Shown in pieces: positions 34,123 to 42,094 of a stretch of 64,000 nucleotides of DNA; positions within the stretch are counted from its first letter, which is position 1, and each line of letters starts with the position of its first letter. The position numbers were made by a program, and so were the translations under genes. The notes under the pieces are model-generated. The model saw nothing but the letters and a program-made list of their open reading frames with translations. It did not search any database and was not told the DNA's origin. This DNA comes from a virus: the IMG/VR virus record IMGVR_UViG_3300042453_004661, positions 60,586 to 124,585 of that record; one strand, given 5' to 3'.

Positions 34123-35667
34123 TTAAAGATCTAGGCGCTCTTCAATTACTTCGCCAGTTTCTGCATGAATTTCTTTTCGAGATGCAGAATGCCTTGCTAG
34201 CGTGTCGCACATTGGAAAATTAAAATCAATCACTAGGGATGTAGGTTTACGAGGGATTCCTGTCTCTGGATCTGGATCGTTTCTTAGGGCCCGGCCATCT
34301 GCTTGCCTTGTTTTTGATCTAGATGCTCCACCCTGAAGCTGAAACATAACATCAACCGGGATCAAATCTGTGCCCTCGCCAAGAGTGCTAGTGCCCATCA
34401 GAAGCTTTAGCTGTCTTTGGTTAAAAGCCTTCAGGTAGTTCTCATTTTCTTTACCGCCACCAACACAGACCCCGTATTCTACGCCAGACAAGTGTTCGGC
34501 AAATTTTTCAGCATGCTCTTTTTCATCAATTAAGATCAATACTGAAAGACCATCTTCCACAAATGCTTTAGCCATAGAAGCAACCTTAGCTGTCAAAAGG
34601 TCATTTCCCAGGACCCAGTTTTTGTAGCATTTTCCCTCATCGGGATCGTTTGTCGCTTCGGATCTTTGGACTCCAGTTTCGACTCTTTTGTTGTCTTTAG
34701 TTTTCCACTTCTTAAAGCTACCTTGTGTCCGATATACCGAATACACAAAATAAGTAGGTTTTGCTAGATATCCAGACTCAATTGCCTGGGATGCGGTGTA
34801 TTTATACGCAATATCTCCAACCGCAGAATGTACGAGAATAGTACCGCCATCAGCTCTTTCTTCGTCTGCAGTAAGTCCAAACCTATATACTGCGTTAGGT
34901 ATTTTTTCTACTACTGCGCCAAAGAAAGTGTCTGCAGCGACATGGTGAACCTCATCGGCAATGACCAGACTAATGTCATCAAATGTCCCGGGCTCTGAGG
35001 CATAGACAGATTGATATGTGGCAACAGTAATCCAGCAATCTTGTTTTCTTTTGCCAGAATATTCTCCAACCATCTTGTCCCCAAACCTGGCCTTGAATCT
35101 TCTTACTGTCTGATTCAGAATTGGAGTAGACGGCACAAGAAATATAGCCTTGCACCCTAGCTTAGCAATCAGCTCTTCGCCCAGAACCGTTTTGCCTACC
35201 CCAGTTGCGATCTTTAAGAGGCCATTTGATTTGCCCTCAAGAGCCTGGAGGGCTTCCTCTTGAGGCTTTCTTAGCTTTTTCTTTTCGCCTTTTTGACCAA
35301 GATGTTTTTTGTTTGGCTCGAAATTTCTGGTTTCATCTATTTGTACTGTAGCTTTGCCATTTAAGAATTCTATGGTTCGATCCAAAAGACCAATAGGCAC
35401 AAGTAAAGAACTGCCTTCTGTTTTACAGCACTTAACGATGATAGAATCTTTAATCTCTTTTATCTTTTTTGCGTACCAGCCATCATACCATTCTGGTTTG
35501 TCTTCCATTCTGGATCTACGAAACTTCTCGGCCTTCAAGAAGCGGGTCATTTCATATTGAGCTGATTTGTTGGTGTAAGAAAAGTGCTTATCTATTTCTT
35601 CCAAGATACTGCTCGGAGCAGTAACAACAACCCAGGCTGGCTTTAGGGTAAGGTTGGCATGCATCAC
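34123..35667 (-). CDS. SF2 DNA helicase, UvsW-like, 514 aa
   Basis: Superfamily 2 motifs appear in order: Walker A ATGVGKT (154-160), ATYQSV (motif Ib region, 216-221), DEVH box (238-241), FGLTADEE (motif III region), a second RecA domain with STLGEGTD, and motif VI RQADGRALR. An N-terminal 130-residue domain precedes the core, as in T4 UvsW. UvsW-type enzymes unwind R-loops and branched DNA and steer the switch to recombination-dependent replication. That fits the UvsX, gp47-like and SSB genes in this window. The start could be GTG or the next-codon ATG. No nuclease domain is fused. Confidence 0.75.
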   Translation of the reverse strand: MMHANLTLKPAWVVVTAPSSILEEIDKHFSYTNKSAQYEMTRFLKAEKFRRSRMEDKPEWYDGWYAKKIKEIKDSIIVKCCKTEGSSLLVPIGLLDRTIEFLNGKATVQIDETRNFEPNKKHLGQKGEKKKLRKPQEEALQALEGKSNGLLKIATGVGKTVLGEELIAKLGCKAIFLVPSTPILNQTVRRFKARFGDKMVGEYSGKRKQDCWITVATYQSVYASEPGTFDDISLVIADEVHHVAADTFFGAVVEKIPNAVYRFGLTADEERADGGTILVHSAVGDIAYKYTASQAIESGYLAKPTYFVYSVYRTQGSFKKWKTKDNKRVETGVQRSEATNDPDEGKCYKNWVLGNDLLTAKVASMAKAFVEDGLSVLILIDEKEHAEKFAEHLSGVEYGVCVGGGKENENYLKAFNQRQLKLLMGTSTLGEGTDLIPVDVMFQLQGGASRSKTRQADGRALRNDPDPETGIPRKPTSLVIDFNFPMCDTLARHSASRKEIHAETGEVIEERLDL

Positions 35668-35680
35668 CCTACTATTATAC

Positions 35681-35950
35681 TCAGCAAAGATTCCTATCTA
35701 TTTCGATTAAAGAAAACCGAGTGCCCGACTTAAGAATAATCTCCCAGCCATCGGACTTATTGATTATTGCAAAAGTTTCTTCAGTAGCAACATTCCATTT
35801 AGGGTGGCTTTTTTTGTTGAGGCCACGAAGATAGACTGGCTGCCAAGGAAGGGGCTCTTCAATAGGATTACCGCCTTGGTCTACTAGGTAGCCTTCTACC
35901 GCCTCCTCGTCTTCCCTTGCCTCTGCGTCCATCGGTAGGATTCTGGTCAT
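35681..35950 (-). CDS. hypothetical protein overlapping its upstream gene, 89 aa
   Basis: Not recognised. The start chosen is the ATG (MTRILPMDAEARED) with GGAAGG 8 nt upstream; the open frame extends 42 codons further inside the upstream gene. The protein is acidic at the N-terminus (EAREDEEAVEGYLVDQ) and beta-rich later (WQPVYLRGL, TFAIINKSDGWEIILKSGTRFSLIEID). It overlaps the upstream gene by 83 nt in the +1 frame and lies 13 nt before the helicase gene. Confidence 0.45.
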   Translation of the reverse strand: MTRILPMDAEAREDEEAVEGYLVDQGGNPIEEPLPWQPVYLRGLNKKSHPKWNVATEETFAIINKSDGWEIILKSGTRFSLIEIDRNLC

Positions 35951-36236
35951 CAATACGGCCTTCCAAGGCTTCTGAAAGAAATTCTTCAATTTCTTTTTGC
36001 TTTTTAGCTTTTTTGGATTTCGCTGGGTCTTCATCTGGAGCCTCCTCGACTTCTTCGGGACTGGAGTCAACAACATTTAGGTGCTGTCTCGGGACTACAA
36101 GTATTGATCTGGTGTGATTCTCGACCTCGACAAGGTAGGTTTCGCCATAGGCTAGGCCAAGAATAATTCCAAACCCTTTATATCCTGATTTGCTATAAGT
36201 GATGTAAACAGAAGTTCCGGCTTTAAGTTCCACCAA
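35868..36236 (-). CDS. SH3-like small protein with charged tail, 122 aa
   Basis: The first 55 residues form a small beta-barrel-like domain (KAGTSVYITYSKSGYKGFGIILGLAYGETYLVEVENHTRSILVVPRQHLNVVD), as in SH3-type translation or nucleic-acid-binding modules. Then comes an acidic segment (SSPEEVEEAPDEDP), a Lys-rich helix and a very Arg-rich end (RRGKGRRGGGRR). The Arg-rich end is inside the region overlapped by the next gene. The start is TTG or the adjacent GTG, with AAGGGA 8 nt upstream. It begins 12 nt after the nrdA stop. Confidence 0.45.
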   Translation of the reverse strand: MVELKAGTSVYITYSKSGYKGFGIILGLAYGETYLVEVENHTRSILVVPRQHLNVVDSSPEEVEEAPDEDPAKSKKAKKQKEIEEFLSEALEGRIDDQNPTDGRRGKGRRGGGRRLPSRPRR

Positions 36237-36248
36237 GGATATTATCCC

Positions 36249-37952
36249 TTACCCCTCACAGGCCTTGCATTCATCAATTTTTCTCTCGTAATCTCGAGTA
36301 GATAGGTCTCCCTTAAGGACGGATTCTGACCTAAAGTAGTAAAGCGACTTCAGCCCCTGCTTCCAAGCCTCCATATGTACTTGGTGAATGTACTTAGGCG
36401 ATGCATTTTGTGGAAAAAACAAGTTTACGGACTGGCCCTGATCAATGAACTTTTGACGCTGTCCGGCCTGTTTAACAATAGCAAATTGATTGATCTCCCT
36501 TGCAGTCAAAAACACTTCTTTTTCGTGTTCGCTAAGAAAATCAAGATGCTGAATAGATCCGCTGTTCTCGAGGATAGTTTTCCAGACATCTTCTGTATCT
36601 TTGCCTTTTTCCTGCAAAAGCTTTCTAAGCAATGGATTTTGCTGAACAAAATTGCCTTTTGCGGTCTTTTTAGCATAGGCATTGGCAACTATTGGCTCAA
36701 TCCCAGCCGATACATTCCCAGAAATAATTGAATTAGAGGCAGTCGGTGCGATAGCCGTAAGGTGGCTATTCCGCATGTTGGTCCCAGCACACCATTCTGG
36801 CTCACCATATTCCTGAGCAAGCTTCCTGGAGGCTGCATGAGACTGGTCTTTGATCTGCTTAAAAATTTGAGAATTAAGCATCATAGACTCAAAAGAATCG
36901 AAAGCAAGCATCTTCGACTGAAGCAGGGAATGCCACCCCAAGACTCCAAGGCCAAGGGCTCGGCTCTTTTGAGCAAAACGCACAGACCTTTCAAAGCCTC
37001 TCAAGTTCTTTGCTTTTTGAATAAACTCTTCCATGACTCCATCGAGAAAGTATGTTGCAATTTCTACAAGATCGGTATCTTTCCATTCGTCCCATTTAGT
37101 CAAATTAAGAGAAGAAAGACAGCAAACAAAAGAATGGTCTTCATCGGTATACAAGAAAATTTCTGTGCAAATATTGCTTGTCTTAACAGTTAGATTGTTG
37201 TTTAGGTAGGCCTGGGGGCGTTGGCGATTAACATTATCTTTGAAGAAGATATACGGCTCCCCGGTTTCTGCTCGGGTGCGGATAATCTCTTTCCAGATCT
37301 CTCTGGCTTTTTTGTCGCCAGATTCTACCTTGTTCATAAAATCATCGCCTACACAAACCCCCTGATGAATATTCTGGCACTGGCGATTCTCGTCTCCTGT
37401 AGGCCTGCGAACACGAAGAAATTCTTCAATATCACCATGCTCAACATCAAGATACCCGGCAGTAGCGCCCCTACGAGTTTGTCCCTGGCTGACAGAGATA
37501 GTTGTGGAGTCGAGAACCTTGAGCCAGGGAACTACACCTTCGGATTTGCCATTTCCAGTAATAAAGGCTCCCCGGGCCCGGACATCGCCCCAGTAAGATC
37601 CCACTCCCCCACCGTACTTTGACAGCATAGCGATTTCATGGATTGTGGTAAAGATACCATCAACCGAATCTGGAACATGGACAGAAAAACAAGAAATAGG
37701 CAGACCCCTAAGAGTGCCTGAGTTGGCAGCTACAGGAGTCGCAAGGCAAAGCCATCCCTTCCACATGGCATCAAAAAATTTAGCTTCAAGATCAGGCCTC
37801 TTGAGATATCCGGCAACAGACTTAGACACTCGAGACCACATACCTCGAGGAGTTTCTCCTTCAAGTAAATACCCGCTTGATAGGGTCTGGAATCCTTCTG
37901 TCGTCATCCATTCTGGAGCCTGATTGTCTTGCTTAAGTTGTTCTAGCTTCAT
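36249..37952 (-). CDS. nrdA: ribonucleoside-diphosphate reductase, class I, large subunit
   Basis: It reduces ribonucleotides to deoxyribonucleotides with NrdB. Active-site residues are visible: Cys88 (PISCF), the N260-I-C262-T-E264 radical-site motif, a partner Cys at 277/278 (CCLSSLNL), the radical-transfer Tyr538-Tyr539 pair (SLYYFRS) and C-terminal redox cysteines CKAC (562-565). At 567 aa it is much shorter than E. coli NrdA (761) and begins almost directly in the catalytic barrel, so the ATP-cone that senses dATP is missing. Such an enzyme would escape dATP shut-off, useful for a virus. It lies 9 nt after nrdB with an AAGGAG site, in one operon. Confidence 0.9.
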   Translation of the reverse strand: MKLEQLKQDNQAPEWMTTEGFQTLSSGYLLEGETPRGMWSRVSKSVAGYLKRPDLEAKFFDAMWKGWLCLATPVAANSGTLRGLPISCFSVHVPDSVDGIFTTIHEIAMLSKYGGGVGSYWGDVRARGAFITGNGKSEGVVPWLKVLDSTTISVSQGQTRRGATAGYLDVEHGDIEEFLRVRRPTGDENRQCQNIHQGVCVGDDFMNKVESGDKKAREIWKEIIRTRAETGEPYIFFKDNVNRQRPQAYLNNNLTVKTSNICTEIFLYTDEDHSFVCCLSSLNLTKWDEWKDTDLVEIATYFLDGVMEEFIQKAKNLRGFERSVRFAQKSRALGLGVLGWHSLLQSKMLAFDSFESMMLNSQIFKQIKDQSHAASRKLAQEYGEPEWCAGTNMRNSHLTAIAPTASNSIISGNVSAGIEPIVANAYAKKTAKGNFVQQNPLLRKLLQEKGKDTEDVWKTILENSGSIQHLDFLSEHEKEVFLTAREINQFAIVKQAGQRQKFIDQGQSVNLFFPQNASPKYIHQVHMEAWKQGLKSLYYFRSESVLKGDLSTRDYERKIDECKACEG

Positions 37953-37961
37953 TGCTTCTCC

Positions 37962-38924
37962 TTATTCGTACATGCTGTCCCAGTTTTGATTGCCCTTAGA
38001 ATAATCCGAAACTCTCTGAGAGAAAAAGTCGGTATGCTGAACTCCTGCGGTGAAATAGTCAAACCACTTCATCCTTCCAACTGCTTCTTTATCTATGTTG
38101 TTCCAGTTTGGCTTAAATCCAATATCACCAAGCTTTACATTTGCACGATGCCTAATGTATGCCTTCAAGTCTTTCGCAGACAATCCTTCAATATCTCCCA
38201 TCTCGAAAGCTTTGTCAATAAATTCGTCTTCAAGTTTTACGGTAAGTCTTGCAGCCTCATAGATAGCCTTTTTAAGATCGTCAGTTAGTAGGGAGGGGTT
38301 TTCACTCACGATCTGCCTAAATAGCCAGCACCCGGCCTCAGAATGGAGAGATTCATCCCTGACGGAAAAAGAAATAATCTGGCCAAGGCCTTTCATTAGA
38401 TTTCTCTGACTAAAAGACAACAGAATAGCAAACTGGCTAAATAAAGCTACGCCTTCCCCAAAAGCAGAGAAGATAGCGATAGATTTTGCAATTTCAGAAT
38501 GGCTATTGCTACTCTTGACATCAATCAAGCGGTCGATTCTGGCTTTGGCTGTAGGCTCATGAAGAAACGCATCATAATCCTCGAGCCCTAGGGATTCGTT
38601 TAGGTAAGCATAGGACTTGGTATGGATCGTTTCCATGTTTGCAAAAGCCGAAGACATCATGCCGATCTCAACTTTGGGAAACCACTTATGGACCTTGCGA
38701 CCCCAATAATCATTCACAATAGTCTCTACTTGAATGAATCCTTTTAGGGTTTGGCCGATAAGATTTTTTTCGGCTGTGGTCAGGTTTTCTTTCCAGTCTG
38801 TAATGTCTGACGACATAGAGATTTCGGAATGAAGCCAGTGAGCCTGATTTTGCTTTAGCCAATACTGGTAGGCCTGATCATACTCAAAAGGCATATAGGT
38901 ACTGCGACGAGAAAAAATAGACAT
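37962..38924 (-). CDS. nrdB: ribonucleoside-diphosphate reductase, class I, small subunit
   Basis: The ferritin-like radical-generating subunit. All expected ligands are in place: Glu67 (VETIV), Glu98 and His101 (METIHTKSY), Glu157 (FGEG), Glu191 and His194 (RDESLHSE), plus the radical tyrosine at Tyr105. The first ligand is Glu rather than the Asp of E. coli NrdB (Asp84), as in some other R2 subgroups. Because Tyr105 is kept, it should be a tyrosyl-radical enzyme rather than the Tyr-less class Ic type. Length 320 is normal. AAAAGGAG precedes the ATG. It is transcribed before nrdA. Confidence 0.9.
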   Translation of the reverse strand: MSIFSRRSTYMPFEYDQAYQYWLKQNQAHWLHSEISMSSDITDWKENLTTAEKNLIGQTLKGFIQVETIVNDYWGRKVHKWFPKVEIGMMSSAFANMETIHTKSYAYLNESLGLEDYDAFLHEPTAKARIDRLIDVKSSNSHSEIAKSIAIFSAFGEGVALFSQFAILLSFSQRNLMKGLGQIISFSVRDESLHSEAGCWLFRQIVSENPSLLTDDLKKAIYEAARLTVKLEDEFIDKAFEMGDIEGLSAKDLKAYIRHRANVKLGDIGFKPNWNNIDKEAVGRMKWFDYFTAGVQHTDFFSQRVSDYSKGNQNWDSMYE

Positions 38925-38965
38925 GATGCTCCTTTTGGCAATAACGCCAAGGTGTTTACTCTAGG

Positions 38966-39532
38966 TTATTGGGAAATGTTTTTAAGACGATCTACAAACC
39001 GCAGAACATCTTTTTCGGTAAAGCCGGGGTTGTGACTTGGGTACATCAAAGAATTCGGATCAGATTCATGATCAAGACCATAACAATGTCCGATTTCATG
39101 CAGTACAGTAGAGCGGAACTTCATACCATCATCATATATCCAATCTTCGTTAATAGCAAGTTCGATTTTGCAATCAAACTTATCCTGGACCGCCTGGCCA
39201 AGAGTGCCATCTTTTGATTGGTTTCCCCAGCTAATTGTGATTGGATAGGTTCCTTCTCTTTTCATGCAATTATCGCATTTCTGATTGTAATAATCAACAG
39301 TTTGATCTACCCACTCACATAGCATTTGCTGTTTCTTATCAAACATAGATGCGCTACACTTTTTGTAATAAGCATTCTTGGGGGGATCTGCAATCTCATC
39401 TGTAAATTTAGATGAATAAATAGCAATAGGAATCATAAGCAGAGTCACCACGACAGAATCAACTACGCTTCCTAGCAGGCTTAAGGACTTCAAGCTTCCC
39501 CCTTTTGGCGACAACTTCGGTCGCTGGTACAA
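38966..39532 (-). CDS. membrane-anchored metzincin zinc metalloprotease
   Basis: A complete metzincin active site HEIGHCYGLDH (His145, Glu146, His149, His155 in the longest frame) is followed by a Met-turn SLMYPSH (Met163), as in matrixins. A hydrophobic segment (VVVTLLMIPIAIY, about 27-39) is a signal peptide or anchor, so the catalytic domain (about 45-188) would be exported. Six cysteines in that domain suggest disulphides outside the cytoplasm. The longest frame overlaps the previous gene by 74 nt, so the true start is probably a GTG or ATG near residue 28-33. It lies between aminotransferase and reductase genes with no obvious pathway link. The substrate is unknown. Confidence 0.7.
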   Translation of the reverse strand: MYQRPKLSPKGGSLKSLSLLGSVVDSVVVTLLMIPIAIYSSKFTDEIADPPKNAYYKKCSASMFDKKQQMLCEWVDQTVDYYNQKCDNCMKREGTYPITISWGNQSKDGTLGQAVQDKFDCKIELAINEDWIYDDGMKFRSTVLHEIGHCYGLDHESDPNSLMYPSHNPGFTEKDVLRFVDRLKNISQ

Positions 39533-39731
39533 ATTTTAACTTAGAAACCGATCTTTGTAAACCGTCATCGCATTCAACGACTATAGTTAAGTCACTCTTG
39601 CCTGCCGATACATCGATCAGCTTTGACAGTTCTTCGCCACGGACAACTTCATATTCTTTCCCTTTTGTAAGGTAATCGACGCCATAGGCAGAACGGCATA
39701 CAACCATATCTCCGGCCCTATACTTCATCAT
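39459..39731 (-). CDS. small SH3-like hypothetical protein, 90 aa
   Basis: A short beta protein (YRAGDMVVCRSAYGVDYLTKGKEYEVVRGEEL...LTIVVECDDGLQRSVSKLKFVP), like the many phage proteins whose GKxYxV...DDxG pattern forms an SH3-type barrel. It ends in a basic tail (KPARKRS). The ATGATGA start overlaps the aminotransferase stop, so it is translationally coupled. Function unknown. Confidence 0.5.
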   Translation of the reverse strand: MMKYRAGDMVVCRSAYGVDYLTKGKEYEVVRGEELSKLIDVSAGKSDLTIVVECDDGLQRSVSKLKFVPATEVVAKRGKLEVLKPARKRS

Positions 39732-40762
39732 TTTCTCCCGAGCCTCTGCCCTGCCAAATAAGCATCGGAAGGATTTAATGCGCCCAGGCTAAACCTAACC
39801 ATGCCTGGGGCCCCAAAGGCTTCGCCTTTAACAAATCTGACTTCAGATTGCATATTGAGTCCATCTGCAGGAAGCCATACAAACATTCCGCCCCTGGACA
39901 ATACAGACTGAGCTGTCTGTTCGTCAATCGCACTTCCTAGACCTTTGATGAAGCTTTCCCGGTTAGCCTTAAAGGCACTAGAGCATTCTGAGTAAAACAT
40001 ATTCTTAGAGTAGGAATTTTCGTCCATCAAGGTAATGATGTCAGCAACCATATTTTGCGCCAAGGTGCAAACACCGCTAGTGATGATTTCGGTCAATTCC
40101 TGGAGATGAGAATCTAGCTCTTGCCACTTAGTAGTAACCCAGCCAACCCGAATTCCAGAAAGACCGTATCGTTTAGCTGCAGAGTAAACCTTGATGTCTG
40201 CTCCAAGATCTTCCAGCTTTTCAAATCCGTATGCTTTAGATTCATATACGGCATCATGAATTACTTTCAGTCCAGGCTTACTAAGGCGGATAGCGTCTAC
40301 AGACTCTCTGGAGGTAAGGGCGCTATTCGGATTATTTGGAGAGGTAATTAGGAGAACATCAGTAGATACATCAAGCGACCTGAAATTGTCTTCAGGACTA
40401 TTTACGACAAACTCTAGACCAGCCTCAGAGGCTATTGCGGGAAAAGAAACCCAGTAAGGGGCGTCAGAGAAGATCCTCTTGTACCCTAGCCTACTAAGGG
40501 CCTTGAACACTAAGAAGAGACCATTCTTTGCTCCAACGGTAACTGTGACCTTTTGAGAATACTTGCTCTCCAAGATCCTTACTAGGCGAGGGAGACCCCG
40601 GGGACCCTGGTAAGAATAATCGACTCTCCTGCTAGAGGTCATCCCTCTAAGAGAGCGGAAGTTGTTCATTAGTGACTCCCTTACTATAACAGCATCACCT
40701 ACACCCATATCGATCCATCCGAGAGGGAGAGGAGATTTTGCTAGTAGCATGTCTTTGTCCAT
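39728..40762 (-). CDS. PLP-dependent aminotransferase, class I/II fold, 344 aa
   Basis: The fold-type I signature is intact: SPNNPNS (Asn144), HDAVYES (Asp170, Tyr173), the Schiff-base lysine Lys197 in YSAAKRYGLSGIRVGW with the following Arg205, and a C-terminal MVRFSLG that supplies the substrate-carboxylate arginine. It therefore looks catalytically competent. It is about 50 residues shorter than typical aspartate or histidinol-phosphate aminotransferases, and the substrate cannot be told. It is the first gene of the leftward operon that includes nrdB and nrdA. A phage-encoded aminotransferase of this class is uncommon; it may feed amino-acid, nucleotide or modified-base metabolism. Confidence 0.8.
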   Translation of the reverse strand: MDKDMLLAKSPLPLGWIDMGVGDAVIVRESLMNNFRSLRGMTSSRRVDYSYQGPRGLPRLVRILESKYSQKVTVTVGAKNGLFLVFKALSRLGYKRIFSDAPYWVSFPAIASEAGLEFVVNSPEDNFRSLDVSTDVLLITSPNNPNSALTSRESVDAIRLSKPGLKVIHDAVYESKAYGFEKLEDLGADIKVYSAAKRYGLSGIRVGWVTTKWQELDSHLQELTEIITSGVCTLAQNMVADIITLMDENSYSKNMFYSECSSAFKANRESFIKGLGSAIDEQTAQSVLSRGGMFVWLPADGLNMQSEVRFVKGEAFGAPGMVRFSLGALNPSDAYLAGQRLGRK

Positions 40763-40961
40763 GAGAAACCCTTCCTGTTTTATATTTTACCCCGATCAGG
40801 GTAACTAAATCCAGTGAAAAAAACAATAAAAATCTCAAACGGTTAATTGAATTAGTTACATGAATTTTTATTAAAAATTTATGTATTTTTTGTTTGTCTA
40901 GATAAAAGGACTATGAGAGTATGGATATGTAACATTCCCTACTAAGGGAGAGGAGACAAAT
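40763..40961. other. divergent intergenic regulatory region (199 nt)
   Basis: The only divergent boundary in the window, separating the leftward metabolic block from the rightward replication block. It is very A/T-rich in the middle, with a 6-bp ATTTTT-ATT-AAAAAT inverted repeat. On the plus strand TTGTTT, 16 nt and TATGAG form a weak promoter. The minus-strand element is listed separately. No RNA gene was recognised. Confidence 0.5.
40781..40802 (-). promoter_or_regulatory. inverted repeat plus TAAAATATA upstream of the aminotransferase gene
   Basis: On the minus strand ACCC-TGATCG-GGGT followed by AAAATATA, 18 nt before the ATG with an AGGAAGGG site between. It resembles the candidate late element at 17983 (ACCC-N5-GGGT-TAAAATATAG). 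It could be a promoter with a built-in operator. Confidence 0.35.
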
Positions 40962-41138
40962 ATGGGACGAGTCAAGGCACAGTTGATTGAAGAGATGGAA
41001 AGCAACGATAACTGGGAAAATGAAATGGGAGACATGGAAGAGTACCAAGTCCATCTTCCTAAGAGCGTGAAAGAGAAAGACTTTTGGTCTTCTCTCGACC
41101 GTGAAGAAGAAGGAGACCCAGAAGAGCTTGATTTTTGA
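40962..41138 (+). CDS. small acidic protein, 58 aa
   Basis: First gene of the rightward block, with a strong GGAGAGGAGA site. The protein reads MGRVKAQLIEEMESNDNWENEMGDMEEYQVHLP and ends EEEGDPEELDF; it has many Glu/Asp and few basic residues. No family is recognised. Small acidic leader proteins like this are typical of early phage regions, where they may mimic DNA or bind host proteins; that is speculation. Confidence 0.55.
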   Translation: MGRVKAQLIEEMESNDNWENEMGDMEEYQVHLPKSVKEKDFWSSLDREEEGDPEELDF

Positions 41139-41211
41139 TCTCTATAGGAGTATAGTAGTTCTTAGCATACAGGACTTCCTATTAGAGAAGAATCTTGCTT
41201 GTATAGTGACT

Positions 41212-41631
41212 ATGAAGAACACTAAGACTAAGAGAGAGACTACTACTAAGAAAGAAACAAAACCTAGTAAGGCTAATAACAACAAGAGTAACTACGGTTA
41301 CACAGTGACAAAGGAAATCAAGAATAAGGAGAATGAAAATAATCTCATGAACAGTGACAGACTCACAGGCTCTAAGCTAATCGAAACTGCATCGAAGATG
41401 CTGGCTCGAAAGCATAGATCAATTTCAAAAGACACTTGGCGTAAAGAAGCTTTTGACCTGTATGAACACAATGAAAGATTCGATGGAGAACTTGTCTCCC
41501 TAGACTGGTTTATGACTAAGCTAGAGGATCTAATTGCTGTTAAATATGGTCGGAAATCTGATGCTAAGGCTAATGAAGGAGAATATGATCTTCAAAGCTT
41601 CCTAGAAGCCAAGAAGAGAAATGACCTATGA
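41212..41631 (+). CDS. hypothetical protein with Lys/Thr/Asn-rich N-terminus, 139 aa
   Basis: Not recognised. The frame is open from 41101, but that start would overlap the previous gene, so the ATG giving MKNTKTKRETTTKKE is preferred. A third option is the ATG giving MNSDRLTG at 41348, which has AAGGAG 15 nt upstream. The first 40 residues are low-complexity. From SKLIETASKMLARKHRSISKDTWRKEAFDLYEHNERFDGELVSLDWFMTKLEDLI on, it is helical and looks like a compact domain. The stop overlaps the next start as ATGA. Confidence 0.45.
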   Translation: MKNTKTKRETTTKKETKPSKANNNKSNYGYTVTKEIKNKENENNLMNSDRLTGSKLIETASKMLARKHRSISKDTWRKEAFDLYEHNERFDGELVSLDWFMTKLEDLIAVKYGRKSDAKANEGEYDLQSFLEAKKRNDL

Positions 41632-42020
41632 GTAGTTCTGAGCATAACTCTCTTTTTTCTTCCTTGAGAAGAACGGATATTAAGGCTGCACAACTCCTAG
41701 GGTTTATGGTTATTGAAACTGACCAATCCAACGGAGTTGATAATCTCTGGATGTCTAAGAATGGAATTACTCCTGCCAAAGACGAAAGAGGCGCAGATCT
41801 TGATCTTCCGTTCTTCTCCTCTTCTAACCATAGCGCCCTAGATCTCTTTACTGCTCTTGCTGATGTCTGTGCAGAGAGAGAGACTGGTCCCACAATGGAA
41901 TTGACCTTTGATGGCTTCTGGCATTTTAAGATTGGTGAGCTTACTTACCAAGGCGATTTTGCCCAGATCATCACTAAGGGTATTGTTGATTATTTCTGTA
42001 AGGATACCACAAATCTCTAG
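41628..42020 (+). CDS. hypothetical phage protein, 130 aa
   Basis: Coupled to the previous gene by ATGA. The alpha/beta pattern (DIKAAQLLGFMVIETDQ..NLWMSKNG... ALDLFTALADVCAERE... FWHFKIGELTYQGDFAQIITKGIVDYF) is similar to the small phage ABA-sandwich-type proteins that have a Trp-centred strand and a C-terminal helix. Identification is tentative and the function unknown. Confidence 0.45.
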   Translation: MSSSEHNSLFSSLRRTDIKAAQLLGFMVIETDQSNGVDNLWMSKNGITPAKDERGADLDLPFFSSSNHSALDLFTALADVCAERETGPTMELTFDGFWHFKIGELTYQGDFAQIITKGIVDYFCKDTTNL

Positions 42021-42046
42021 TCAAAGACTTTGCGGTTAATGAATAT

Positions 42047-42094
42047 GTATCCTATTCTATACATTTTGTGTATTTTGTATGGAATAAGATACAC
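42047..42094 (+). other. long imperfect RNA hairpin in the 42.0-42.1 kb gap
   Basis: Bases 42047-42064 pair with 42077-42094: an 18-position stem with one C/A mismatch and one T/G wobble, and a 12-nt loop. It starts 27 nt after the upstream stop. It has no T-run after it, so it is not a normal terminator. A second short GGGG-ATAG-CCCC hairpin follows at 42112-42123. The remainder of the 122-nt gap has no ribosome site. Confidence 0.55.

Noticed and set aside
35932-36020. Programmed -1 ribosomal frameshift joining the 122-aa and 89-aa genes
   Set aside because: The second frame is +1 relative to the first, and no X-XXY-YYZ slippery heptamer in the right phase was found; an ATG with GGAAGG explains the second gene.
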